A stretch of DNA of 64,000 bases, taken from Reyranella soli. GTDB taxonomy: Bacteria > Pseudomonadota > Alphaproteobacteria > Reyranellales > Reyranellaceae. Under the pieces are notes generated by a model. That model was not told where the DNA came from, ran no database searches, and worked only from the letters and a program-made list of their open reading frames with translations. How positions within the stretch are numbered: the stretch's first letter is position 1; each line of letters begins with the position of its first letter. Location of the stretch: the NCBI RefSeq assembly GCF_007992495.1, contig NZ_BKAJ01000068.1, positions 1-64,000 on the forward strand, given 5' to 3'. Below, one piece after another: positions 55,562 to 63,126 of this stretch. The position numbers and the translations under genes were made by a program.

Positions 55562-55615
55562 TCCCCGTGCCCATCCCGGGGCGGGGACATCAAACACATC
55601 GCTCATTGGAGGATG
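55562..55615 (+). promoter_or_regulatory. ROSE-type RNA thermometer
   Basis: Two hairpins precede the Hsp20 gene. Hairpin 1 pairs 55562-55567 with 55582-55587. Hairpin 2 pairs CAUC-G-CUC (55597-55604) with GAGGAUG (55609-55615) across a 4-base AUUG loop; it sequesters GGAGG (55608-55612) and leaves one bulged G at 55601. A UYGCU motif with a bulged G opposite the ribosome site is the signature of ROSE elements, which melt at heat-shock temperature to allow translation. Confidence 0.8.
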
Positions 55616-55621
55616 ATGAAC

Positions 55622-56065
55622 ATGCGAACCTTCGATTATTCCCCGTTCTATCGCGCCACCGTCGGCTTCGACCGGGTCTTCGACCTGCTCGATTCGGTGG
55701 CCAGCCAGTCCGGCTCCAACGGTTATCCGCCGTACAACATCGAAAAGTCGGGCGACAACGCCTACAAGATCGTGATGGCGGTGGCGGGCTTCGCCGAGGC
55801 CGAGCTGAACGTGACCCAGAAGGAGAACGAGCTCCTGGTCACCGGCCAGACCGCGCAGAACGGCCAGGACGAGAAGCAGTATCTCTATCGCGGCATCGCC
55901 GGCCGTAACTTCGAGCGCCGCTTCCAGCTCGCCGACCATGTGAAGGTCGTGGGTGCGAAGCTTGCCAACGGCCTGTTGACGATCGAGCTGCAGCGCGAGA
56001 TCCCGGAGGAGAAGAAGCCCCGTGCGATCCCCGTCGAGGCTGCCAAGCCGGCTCTGACGCACTAA
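55622..56065 (+). CDS. Small heat-shock protein, Hsp20 (IbpA type)
   Basis: A 147-residue cytosolic holdase chaperone of the class A alphaproteobacterial group. The N-terminus MRTFDYSPFYRATVGFDRVF is typical, the alpha-crystallin domain covers about residues 35-125 (YPPYNIEKSGDNAYKIVMAV, then IAGRNFERRFQLADHV), and the C-terminal IPVE carries an I-x-V-like anchor. Of several in-frame ATGs (55613, 55616, 55622), 55622 has the best spacing from GGAGG. It follows a ROSE thermometer and is ended by a strong terminator. Confidence 0.95.
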   Translation: MRTFDYSPFYRATVGFDRVFDLLDSVASQSGSNGYPPYNIEKSGDNAYKIVMAVAGFAEAELNVTQKENELLVTGQTAQNGQDEKQYLYRGIAGRNFERRFQLADHVKVVGAKLANGLLTIELQREIPEEKKPRAIPVEAAKPALTH

Positions 56066-56086
56066 CCGTCAAGCTCCTGTGTGGAG

Positions 56087-56117
56087 AAGGCGCTGCGGGC
56101 AACCGCAGCGCCTTTTT
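56087..56117 (+). terminator. Intrinsic terminator of the Hsp20 gene
   Basis: A perfect 12-bp stem (56087-56098 with 56103-56114) and a GCAA tetraloop, ending in TTTTT. It starts 22 bases after the Hsp20 stop. Confidence 0.9.
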
Positions 56118-56154
56118 CGTTGCGGCCGTTCCGGGCGGGCCGGACAATGCCGCC

Positions 56155-56694
56155 ATGACCCTATCCGCCCAGCTCACCCACTTCGGCATCCACACGACGG
56201 ATCTCGACCGCATGGTCGACTTCTACACGCGCGTCATGGGGTTCGTGATCAGCGACCGGGGCGTCGGCCGCTCGGGCGCGCGCGTGGTGTTCATGACCCA
56301 GAACCCCGAATGCCATCACCAGTTCGTGCTGTTCGACGGCAAGCCGACCGACCTGCCCTACAATCCGGTGAACCAGATATCCTACCGGCTCGATTCGCTC
56401 GACACGCTCAAGGATTACCGCCGGGCGCTGGTCAGGGAAGGCATCACCGAGCACCGCGTCACCGACCATGGCAACGCCTGGGCGCTCTACTTCAAGGACC
56501 CCGAGGGCAATCCCGTCGAGCTCTATGTCGATTCGCCCTTTTACACGCCGCAGCCCTGCGGCGAGCCGCTCGACCTCGACCTGTCGAACGACGAGATCCT
56601 GCGGCGCACCGAAGCTATGTGCCGCAGCCGGCCGCGCTTCATGAGCCGCGAGGCGTGGATGCAGGGCATCCAGGAGAAGCTCGACGCACGATAG
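56155..56694 (+). CDS. VOC family protein (glyoxalase/extradiol dioxygenase-like)
   Basis: A 179-residue single-module vicinal oxygen chelate protein. Possible metal ligands are His in QLTHFGIHTTDLDRMVDFYT near the start, His in NPECHHQFVLF, and Glu in DPEGNPVELYVD. The fold supports extradiol dioxygenase, glyoxalase or isomerase activity; the C-terminal extension (SNDEILRRTEAMCRSRPRFM) matches catechol-2,3-dioxygenase-like proteins. It is separated by a palindromic repeat from the converging catabolic operon and may act with it. Confidence 0.85.
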   Translation: MTLSAQLTHFGIHTTDLDRMVDFYTRVMGFVISDRGVGRSGARVVFMTQNPECHHQFVLFDGKPTDLPYNPVNQISYRLDSLDTLKDYRRALVREGITEHRVTDHGNAWALYFKDPEGNPVELYVDSPFYTPQPCGEPLDLDLSNDEILRRTEAMCRSRPRFMSREAWMQGIQEKLDAR

Positions 56695-56828
56695 CTCTTC
56701 CTCCCTGCGCGCAGCGCGGGGAGGTGTCCGCGAAGCGGACGGAGGGGTCACGGGCATCACCGTTGGTGCTCATGCCCCCTCTGGCCCTTCGGGCCACCTC
56801 CCCACGCGGAGCGTGGGGAGGAAGCTCT
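56693..56828. repeat. Inverted-repeat element at a convergent junction
   Basis: The left end (AGCTCTTCCTCCC..., 56693-56724) and right end (...GGGGAGGAAGCTCT, to 56828) are inverted copies with mismatches; each arm contains its own hairpin (for example CTCCCCACGC/GCGTGGGGAG). The middle is also palindromic (TGGCCCTTCGGGCCA). It overlaps the last bases of the upstream VOC gene and two bases of the stop codon of the converging FAH gene. Confidence 0.87.
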
Positions 56829-57759
56829 ATTTCGCTGCGTACTTGCCGCCGGTCTGCGGCGTGTGCGGGCCCTCGCCGCCCTTGTCCTTGTGCTGCGAGC
56901 GCGTGGTGCGGGCCCAGGTGCGCTTCAGCTCGTCCTTCACGTTGAACTTGAGCGTGCCGACCTTCTCGACGGTGAGCTCGATCTTGTCGCCGTCCATGAA
57001 GGAGTTCAGGCCGCGATGGTTGGTGCCGGTGGCCAGGATGTCACCGGGATTGAGCGTGTGGATCGAGCTCGCCCATTCGATGCAGCGCGGAATGTTGTGC
57101 GCCATGTCGTTGGTGTTGAACTTCTGCATCACCTGGCCGTTGTTGGTGAGGGTGATGTTGAGGTTCTGCGGATCGGCGATCTCGTCGGCGGTGACGATCC
57201 ACGGGCCGATCGGCGCGAAGGTGTCGCGCGACTTCATCTGGAAGAAGACGTTGCCCGGCGGCGGCAGGCCGCGCGCCGAGCCGTCGATGAAGCAGGTGTA
57301 GCCGAAGATGTGGCTCATGGCGTCGGCCTGGCTGACACGCGTCGCGGGCTTGCCCATCACCAGGGCAAGCTCGGCCTCGCCCTCGAAGATGCTGGCCGGC
57401 ACATCGGGCAGCACCATGGTGTCGCCCTCGCCGATCACCGCCGAGGCCGCCTTGTGGAAGGCATTGATCTGCGGCCTCTCCTTGAGCGTGCCGTCCTCCA
57501 TGTAGTTCACCGCCATGCAGACGATGTTGCCGGGCTTCGGCACCGGTGGGCGCAGACGCACGTCCTTCAAGGGCACGCCCTTGCCATCGGCTGCGGCCTT
57601 CTCGACCTTGGCCTTGTGGCTGTCCCACTTGGCGATCAGGCCGATGATCAGGTCGCGTGTGTCGATATGCGGGATGTCCTTCACCGCGTCGGTGACGTCG
57701 ACGACCGTATCGCCCTTGATGACACCGAGCCGGTAGTCGTTGAAATAGCAGATCTTCAC
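56827..57759 (-). CDS. Fumarylacetoacetate hydrolase family protein
   Basis: A 310-residue FAH-fold enzyme. The family core is visible in SIFEGEAELALVMG (metal-binding Glu residues), FGYTCFIDGSARGLP, FAPIGPWIVT and LNPGDILATGTNHRG. Members hydrolyse or isomerise acylpyruvates, or decarboxylate oxo acids, in aromatic breakdown. The start is GTG at 57759, preceded by GAGGGAGAA and overlapping the stop of the neighbouring CMD gene (GTGA). The C-terminal tail (KRTWARTTRSQHKDKGGEGP) is longer than usual. Confidence 0.88.
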   Translation of the reverse strand: MKICYFNDYRLGVIKGDTVVDVTDAVKDIPHIDTRDLIIGLIAKWDSHKAKVEKAAADGKGVPLKDVRLRPPVPKPGNIVCMAVNYMEDGTLKERPQINAFHKAASAVIGEGDTMVLPDVPASIFEGEAELALVMGKPATRVSQADAMSHIFGYTCFIDGSARGLPPPGNVFFQMKSRDTFAPIGPWIVTADEIADPQNLNITLTNNGQVMQKFNTNDMAHNIPRCIEWASSIHTLNPGDILATGTNHRGLNSFMDGDKIELTVEKVGTLKFNVKDELKRTWARTTRSQHKDKGGEGPHTPQTGGKYAAK

Positions 57760-58091
57760 TTCTGTTCTCCCTCGAACACTTTCTTGGCGACATTGGCCGC
57801 CGACATGGCGACCGGCCATCCGCCGTAGAAGGCGAGATGGGTGATGAGCTCGAGCAGCTCCTCCTTCTTCACGCCGTTGTTGATGGCGCGCTGGAAGTGG
57901 CCGACCTGCTGCTCGGTGCGGTTCAGCGCCACCAGGGCGGCGCAGGTGATCAGGCTGCGGTCACGCTTGGAGAGGCCCGGCCTCTCCCAGACATCGCCAA
58001 ACAGCACGTTGTCGGTCAGGTCGACGAGCTTGGGCGCAAAGGCACGCAGCGCGTCGCGGGCAGCCGACGAATCGGCGGGTCGCTTGGACAT
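57756..58091 (-). CDS. Carboxymuconolactone decarboxylase family protein
   Basis: A 111-residue protein of the CMD/AhpD-like family. It has WERPGLSKRDRSLITCAALV, then the middle part with VGHFQRAINNGVKKEELLEL and a final ITHLAFYGGWPVAMSA. The conserved CxxC of AhpD peroxidases is absent; this fits the decarboxylase branch. It is encoded between an extradiol-type VOC gene and a FAH gene, as expected for a ring-cleavage product pathway, and overlaps the FAH gene by four bases. Confidence 0.9.
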   Translation of the reverse strand: MSKRPADSSAARDALRAFAPKLVDLTDNVLFGDVWERPGLSKRDRSLITCAALVALNRTEQQVGHFQRAINNGVKKEELLELITHLAFYGGWPVAMSAANVAKKVFEGEQK

Positions 58092-58125
58092 GGTTCTTCC
58101 CTCCTCCTCTACTGAAAACTCTTGA

Positions 58126-59073
58126 TCAGGGGCTGGCGTGGCCGATGAAGCGCTCCGGCGGCCGCTCGCCCCACTGCGACTGGAAGCCCTCCTCCACGCT
58201 CAGCAGATGGCCGCCATTGGCCGCGTTGAGGCGATCGGTATCGGCCCAGCGCTCGTGCACGCGGCCCCACGGGTCGGACCAGTAGTCGTAGACCTGGCTG
58301 CCCAGCAGGTGGCGGCCGATGCCCCACATGTGCTCGTACTTGCCGACATTCTTGATGTGCTCGTGATCCTGGAACACGGCGTCGATGTCCTGCGCCTCGT
58401 ATGAGACGTGGTTGAGGCCCGTCTTCTCGTTGTGCACGCAGAACAGCACGTGATGATCGACGTACTCGTCGCCGCGATCGAGCCGGCTGAAGGCGCCGAT
58501 CACGTTCTCCTTGTCGCCGGCATAGACGTCGTCCGAGCGGATCATGCCCAGTGTCTCGCGGAACCAGGTCACGGTCTCCTTGACCTTGGGCGTCGACAGC
58601 ACGCCATGGCCGATGCGCTGGATCATGGTCGGCGACTTGGAGAGCCGCATCAGCCGGCCCTTGCGGCGCAGCGGATCGCTACCGGTGTTGACCGGATCGC
58701 GCTCGACCTTGGTCGCCGGCACGGTCGACATGCCGTGGATGACCTCGATCTGGTAGCCGTTGGGCTCCTTCAGCCGCACGCGCTTGCCGCCGCCCGGCTC
58801 GTTCAGCGTCTCGATACCCGACGCGCCCGGCAGCTTGGCCAGCCGCTTCAGGTCATCCTCGCTCGCCGCGTGATAGGCGAAGCCGATGAACTTGGTGCCG
58901 CCCTTGTGGACGGCATGCAGATGGTGATGCCCGTCGGCGCCGCGCATGTAGAGCGCGTCGGACGTGCGCTCGGCCCGCACCAGGCCGAAATGGGTGAGAA
59001 ACTCCTCCATCTCGTCGAGGTCCGGTGCCTCCATGCGCGGGAAGGCGAACTCGGCAGCTTTGATTGCGACCAT
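58126..59073 (-). CDS. VOC family extradiol dioxygenase-like protein
   Basis: A 315-residue protein with two VOC modules, the layout of 2,3-dihydroxybiphenyl/catechol 2,3-dioxygenases. Expected iron ligands are His in RIGHGVLSTPKVKETVTWFR (second module), His in TGLNHVSYEAQD and a C-terminal Glu or Asp in WGRVHERW. The ATG at 59073 has GGAGGAA seven bases ahead and is preferred to a start seven codons upstream. Encoded between a FAH gene and a CMD gene, it is the probable ring-cleaving enzyme of the cluster; the substrate is unknown. Confidence 0.83.
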   Translation of the reverse strand: MVAIKAAEFAFPRMEAPDLDEMEEFLTHFGLVRAERTSDALYMRGADGHHHLHAVHKGGTKFIGFAYHAASEDDLKRLAKLPGASGIETLNEPGGGKRVRLKEPNGYQIEVIHGMSTVPATKVERDPVNTGSDPLRRKGRLMRLSKSPTMIQRIGHGVLSTPKVKETVTWFRETLGMIRSDDVYAGDKENVIGAFSRLDRGDEYVDHHVLFCVHNEKTGLNHVSYEAQDIDAVFQDHEHIKNVGKYEHMWGIGRHLLGSQVYDYWSDPWGRVHERWADTDRLNAANGGHLLSVEEGFQSQWGERPPERFIGHASP

Positions 59074-59090
59074 GATTTCCTCCAGTCTTC

Positions 59091-59963
59091 TCAAGCCATC
59101 GTCTTGAACTTGTCGGGCAGGCGTTCCTCGTTGCCAAGCGCCACGCGGCGCACACCGTCGCTGTCGGGGCTGGCCGGGAAGCCCACCGCGTTGCGCGGCG
59201 CGGGCACCTCGACCACCTTGTTGGACAGGCGGCCGACGCCGGTCACCTCGACATCGATCGTATCGCCTGCCTCGAGCGGGCGCGAGTTGGCAGGCGTACC
59301 GGTGAGCAAAATGTCACCGGGCAGGAAGGTCATGTGCCGCGCCAGGTCGGCGATCAGGTAGCCGCAGTCGAAGATCTGTTCGCTGATCGCGCCTTCCTGC
59401 ACCATCTTGCCGTTCTTGTAGGAACGCAGGGTCGACTTCGTGACATCGACGCCCGAGACCAGGCCCGGCCCGATCGGGCAGAAGCCGTCCATGCCCTTCA
59501 CCCGCAGCATCGAGCCCGAGTCGGTGTCGCGGAAGTCGTGGCAGCCGAAGTCGTTGGAGGGCGCGAAGCCCGCGATGCAGTCCCACGCCTCCTCGCGCGA
59601 CACGTTGCGCGTGACCTTGCCGAACACGACGGCCATCTCGCCCTCGTAGTTCACGTACTTGTAGCCCTTGGGCTTGATCAGCTCGCCCTTATGGGCGTTG
59701 AGCGCGGTCAGCGGCTTCTGGAAGTAGGTCGGCGACTTGGGCGGCGTGCGGCTGTTGTTGAACTCGTAGTAGCGCGAGATGTAGTTCACGTGCACGCAGA
59801 TGATCTTGGTCGGCGTGCAGGGTGGCAGGTGCACGACCTCGTCCTCGCCGCAGGTGCGGCCGTCCGAGAACACGATGCGGCCGTCCTTGAACTCGACCCA
59901 GTACTCGCTGCCATCCTTGACCACATGCCGCACTTCCTTGCGCGGACCTTCCAGAACGCTCAT
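59091..59963 (-). CDS. Fumarylacetoacetate hydrolase family protein
   Basis: A second FAH-fold enzyme, 290 residues, only distantly like the one at 56827-57759. Motifs: KIICVHVNYISRYYEFNN, the metal-site VNYEGEMAVVFGKVTRN, FAPSNDFGCHDFRDTD and PGDILLTGTPANSRPLEAGD. It is the first of four closely spaced catabolic genes (FAH, VOC, CMD, FAH) that end at 56827. Two FAH enzymes in one operon suggest successive hydrolase, isomerase or decarboxylase steps after ring cleavage. Confidence 0.88.
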   Translation of the reverse strand: MSVLEGPRKEVRHVVKDGSEYWVEFKDGRIVFSDGRTCGEDEVVHLPPCTPTKIICVHVNYISRYYEFNNSRTPPKSPTYFQKPLTALNAHKGELIKPKGYKYVNYEGEMAVVFGKVTRNVSREEAWDCIAGFAPSNDFGCHDFRDTDSGSMLRVKGMDGFCPIGPGLVSGVDVTKSTLRSYKNGKMVQEGAISEQIFDCGYLIADLARHMTFLPGDILLTGTPANSRPLEAGDTIDVEVTGVGRLSNKVVEVPAPRNAVGFPASPDSDGVRRVALGNEERLPDKFKTMA

Positions 59964-59977
59964 CTACTTCGTCTCCT

Positions 59978-60769
59978 CTAACGACGCATGTTGGCGCGCA
60001 ACCACTGGACGGTGGCTGCCACTGCCTGGTCGTCGATGCCGTAGAAACCGTGATAGTGGGCCGCACCACAGGGATCGGCCGTGCTGCCGCGCGGGCCGCC
60101 GCCGTCCAGGGTGACAATGTCGACCTTGGGCGCGCCGGTCAGCATCGTCTTGAAGCGATCTGCATCGGCCGGGGCCGACTCGCGGCAGGAATCGAACCGG
60201 TGACGCAGCAGCATCACCGGCACGTTGATGCGGCTCATGTCGCCCATGGTGCTGGCGCTGCCGCCATTATTACCGAGCAGAACGCCCGAGGAGATCACCG
60301 CCGCGTCGGACCGCACGGCCGACTGCTTGGTGAACACCGCTGCCACCGACAATGCGCCGCGGCTGGTGCCGACGATGGCGACCGGCGGCGCCACCTTGCG
60401 CGCCTCAGCGATGACCATGGCGACGTCGTTGGCATAGTCGTTCGTGAACCGGTAGCCGCGCGTGCCGCGCTGGTCGCTGGCGATATCGGGAACGAACACC
60501 GCGTAGCCCGCCTTCACATAGTCCGCGCGGGTGCGTACCAGGTGGTTTCCCTTCAAGCCGCTGCCGATATTGCCCTGGGCATCGAGATCGAGCGTGCCGT
60601 CGCCGCCCGCCATCAGCACCACGCTGCCGACCGGCGCGGCCGGCCGATCGACGAGCACGCGCAGCGTGACGCCGGGCCGGGGCGTCAGCGTCAGCACCGA
60701 CTCCGCAGCCCGCGCCGGCAGCGCCGTCGCGGCGAAAAGCAGCGCCAGGAGGACGGCGCGCAGGGTCAT
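59978..60769 (-). CDS. Secreted alpha/beta hydrolase-like protein
   Basis: A 263-residue protein with signal peptide (MTLRAVLLALLFAATALPAR, cleavage near ARA-AES). The hydrolase fold shows VVLMAGGDGTLDLDAQGN (oxyanion region), a nucleophile elbow VGTSRGALSV with Ser in GTSRG, an acidic relay residue and His in GAAHYHGFYG. A substrate in the periplasm, such as an ester or lactone of an aromatic acid, is possible. The ATG at 60769 shares a base with the stop of the molybdenum-subunit gene; the open frame beyond is antisense-like. Confidence 0.82.
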   Translation of the reverse strand: MTLRAVLLALLFAATALPARAAESVLTLTPRPGVTLRVLVDRPAAPVGSVVLMAGGDGTLDLDAQGNIGSGLKGNHLVRTRADYVKAGYAVFVPDIASDQRGTRGYRFTNDYANDVAMVIAEARKVAPPVAIVGTSRGALSVAAVFTKQSAVRSDAAVISSGVLLGNNGGSASTMGDMSRINVPVMLLRHRFDSCRESAPADADRFKTMLTGAPKVDIVTLDGGGPRGSTADPCGAAHYHGFYGIDDQAVAATVQWLRANMRR

Positions 60770-63102
60770 CAGCCCTTGGCCTCCTGCATGGCGCGCCACA
60801 CGTTCTGCGCCGTGGCGGGCATCGCCACATCCTTGACGCCGAGCGGCGCCAGCGCGTCCATGATGGCGTTCATCACGACCGGCATGGCGCCGACCGTGCC
60901 CGCCTCGCCCGCGCCCTTGGCGCCCAGCGGATTGTATTGCGTTGGCACCGGGTTGCTCTTGATCTCCATGCTGCACATGGTGTCAGCGCGCGGCATGGCG
61001 TAGTCGAGGAAGCTCGCGGTCAGCAGCTGGCCACTCTCGCGATCCCACACGACCTGCTCGCTCAGGATCTGGCCGACGCCCTGGGCGACGCCGCCATGGA
61101 TCTGGCCCTTCAGCCCGATGGGGTTCATCACCGTGCCCACGTCGTCGACCACAGAATAACGGTCGAGCTTGACCTCACCTGTGTCGGGATCGACCTCGAC
61201 CTCGCAGATGTGGCAGCCGTTGGGGAAGGTGTCCTTCTGGCCGAGATAGGTGGCGTTTTCGTAGAGCCCGCCCTCGAAGCCACCTTTGGGCCATTTGGTC
61301 GGGTTGAACGCCGCCATCGCCACCTGCTTCAGCGGCACGGTCTTGTCGGTGCCCTTGACCGTGAAGTTGCCCTCCTTGAACTCGATGTCCTGCTCGCCCG
61401 CCTCCAGGAGGTGGCCCGCGATCCTCTTGCCCTTCTCGATCACCTTGCCGGCAGCCATGAACAGGGCCGAGCCGCCCAGGACCGTCGAGCGCGAGCCGTT
61501 GGTGCCCATGCCGAAGGCCACGCGATCGGTGTCGCCGTCGATGTACTGCACATCCTTGGGGTCGATGCCGAGACGCTCGTGCAGGATCTGCTTGAACATG
61601 GTCTCGTGGCCCTGCCCCTGGGCCTTGGTGCCCATCAGCAGCGCCGCCGTGCCGCTCGGATTGAAGCGGATCTCGGCATATTCCGGCTGTGCCGTGCCGG
61701 CCGCCTGCTCGATGGCATTGACGATGCCGAGCCCGCGCAGCTTGCCGCGCTTCTGCGACTCCGCCTTGCGCCCCGCGAAGCCTGCAACGTCGGCAAGCTT
61801 CAGCGCCATGTCCAGGTTCTCCTCGAACTTGCCGCAGTCATAGAACGGGCCGACCGGACTCTGATAGGGCAGCGCCGATTCCGGGAGCATGTTCTTGCGC
61901 CTGAGCTCGATGCGATCGATGCCGAGCTCGCGCGCTGCGTCGTCGATCAGACGCTCGATGAGATAGATGGCTTCCGGCCGCCCGGCGCCGCGATAGGGCG
62001 CGGTCGGATTGGTGTTGGAAAGCACGCCCACGACGTTGATGTAGGCCTTGGGGATCAGATAGACGCCCAGCACCGTGCCGATCATGCCGAACGGCGACAG
62101 CAGGTTGCGGTCGGAGCCGACATAGGCGCCGATGTTGGCCAGCATGTTGAGCCGCAAGGCGACGAACTTGTTGTCCTTGTCCAGCGCCAGCTCGATCTCG
62201 CCGATATTGTCGCGGCCGTGCTCGTCGGCCATCACCGCTTCGCTGCGCTCGCACGTCCATTTCACCGGACGCAGCAGCTTGCGCGCCGCCCACAGGGTCA
62301 GGCGATGCTCGACATACTGCCAGCCCTTGGTGCCGAAGCCGCCGCCGACATCCTGGGCGATCACCCGCATCTTGCTCTCGGGCACCTTGAAAACGTTCTG
62401 CGCCAGCATGTTGCGCACGCGATGGGGATACTGGACGTCGGCGTAGAGGGTGAGGCGATCCTCGCCTTGGTCGTAAGTCGCAAGCGTGCCCCGCGGCTCC
62501 ATGTACTGAGCGTGCACGCGCGTGATGACATAGCGCCGCTTGATGACCTTGGCCGCGCCCTTGATCGCCTCGTCTGTGGCGGCCTTGTTGCCGCGCTCGA
62601 CGTTGTTGGAGATGTTGTCGGGGCAATCGGGCCACACGACAGGCGCACCCGGCTTCACCGTGTCCTCGGTCGCGGTCACCGAAGGCAGCGGATCGTACTC
62701 GATGTTGACCAGCTCGGCCGCGTCCTTGGCCTCGGCCAACGTGTCGGCCACCACCATGACCACCGGATCGCCGACATAGCGCACCCGGTCGGTGACCAGC
62801 GGCGGGCGCTGCGGCGCGTACATCGGCTTACCGTCAGGCCGCTTGCGCGGCATGTTGGCCTTGGGCATGCCGAGACCGTCGGCCACGACGTCGTGGCCGG
62901 TCAGGACCGCGACAACACCCGGTGCCTTCTTCGCCTCCTCGATGTCGATCGAATTGATCTTGGCGTGCGCATGCGGCGAGCGCACGAACACGGCATGGGC
63001 CTGGCCATGCAGATTGACGTCGTTGATGAAGCGACCCTGGCCGCGCAGCAGGCGCGGATCCTCGAAACGCAGGACAGGCTGACCGATACCGTATTTGCTC
63101 AT
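60769..63102 (-). CDS. Xanthine dehydrogenase family molybdopterin-binding subunit (CoxL-like)
   Basis: The large molybdenum subunit of a xanthine oxidase/aerobic CO dehydrogenase family hydroxylase, 777 residues. The N-terminal domain begins GIGQPVLRFEDPRLLRGQGR; the catalytic segments include DVGGGFGTKGW, YRGAGRPEA and the active-site Glu in GAKGAGEAG near the C-terminus. The YRGAGRPEA loop, without Cys, excludes genuine CO dehydrogenase, which has AYRCSFR. Such enzymes hydroxylate N-heterocyclic or aromatic rings. The Fe2S2 and FAD partner genes normally adjacent are not seen within the window. Confidence 0.9.
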   Translation of the reverse strand: MSKYGIGQPVLRFEDPRLLRGQGRFINDVNLHGQAHAVFVRSPHAHAKINSIDIEEAKKAPGVVAVLTGHDVVADGLGMPKANMPRKRPDGKPMYAPQRPPLVTDRVRYVGDPVVMVVADTLAEAKDAAELVNIEYDPLPSVTATEDTVKPGAPVVWPDCPDNISNNVERGNKAATDEAIKGAAKVIKRRYVITRVHAQYMEPRGTLATYDQGEDRLTLYADVQYPHRVRNMLAQNVFKVPESKMRVIAQDVGGGFGTKGWQYVEHRLTLWAARKLLRPVKWTCERSEAVMADEHGRDNIGEIELALDKDNKFVALRLNMLANIGAYVGSDRNLLSPFGMIGTVLGVYLIPKAYINVVGVLSNTNPTAPYRGAGRPEAIYLIERLIDDAARELGIDRIELRRKNMLPESALPYQSPVGPFYDCGKFEENLDMALKLADVAGFAGRKAESQKRGKLRGLGIVNAIEQAAGTAQPEYAEIRFNPSGTAALLMGTKAQGQGHETMFKQILHERLGIDPKDVQYIDGDTDRVAFGMGTNGSRSTVLGGSALFMAAGKVIEKGKRIAGHLLEAGEQDIEFKEGNFTVKGTDKTVPLKQVAMAAFNPTKWPKGGFEGGLYENATYLGQKDTFPNGCHICEVEVDPDTGEVKLDRYSVVDDVGTVMNPIGLKGQIHGGVAQGVGQILSEQVVWDRESGQLLTASFLDYAMPRADTMCSMEIKSNPVPTQYNPLGAKGAGEAGTVGAMPVVMNAIMDALAPLGVKDVAMPATAQNVWRAMQEAKG

Positions 63103-63126
63103 GATGTTCCTCGTACTGCGCGCACT

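Noticed and set aside
60769..63102. Aerobic carbon monoxide dehydrogenase
   Set aside because: The active-site loop reads YRGAGRPEA and lacks the AYRCSFR cysteine.
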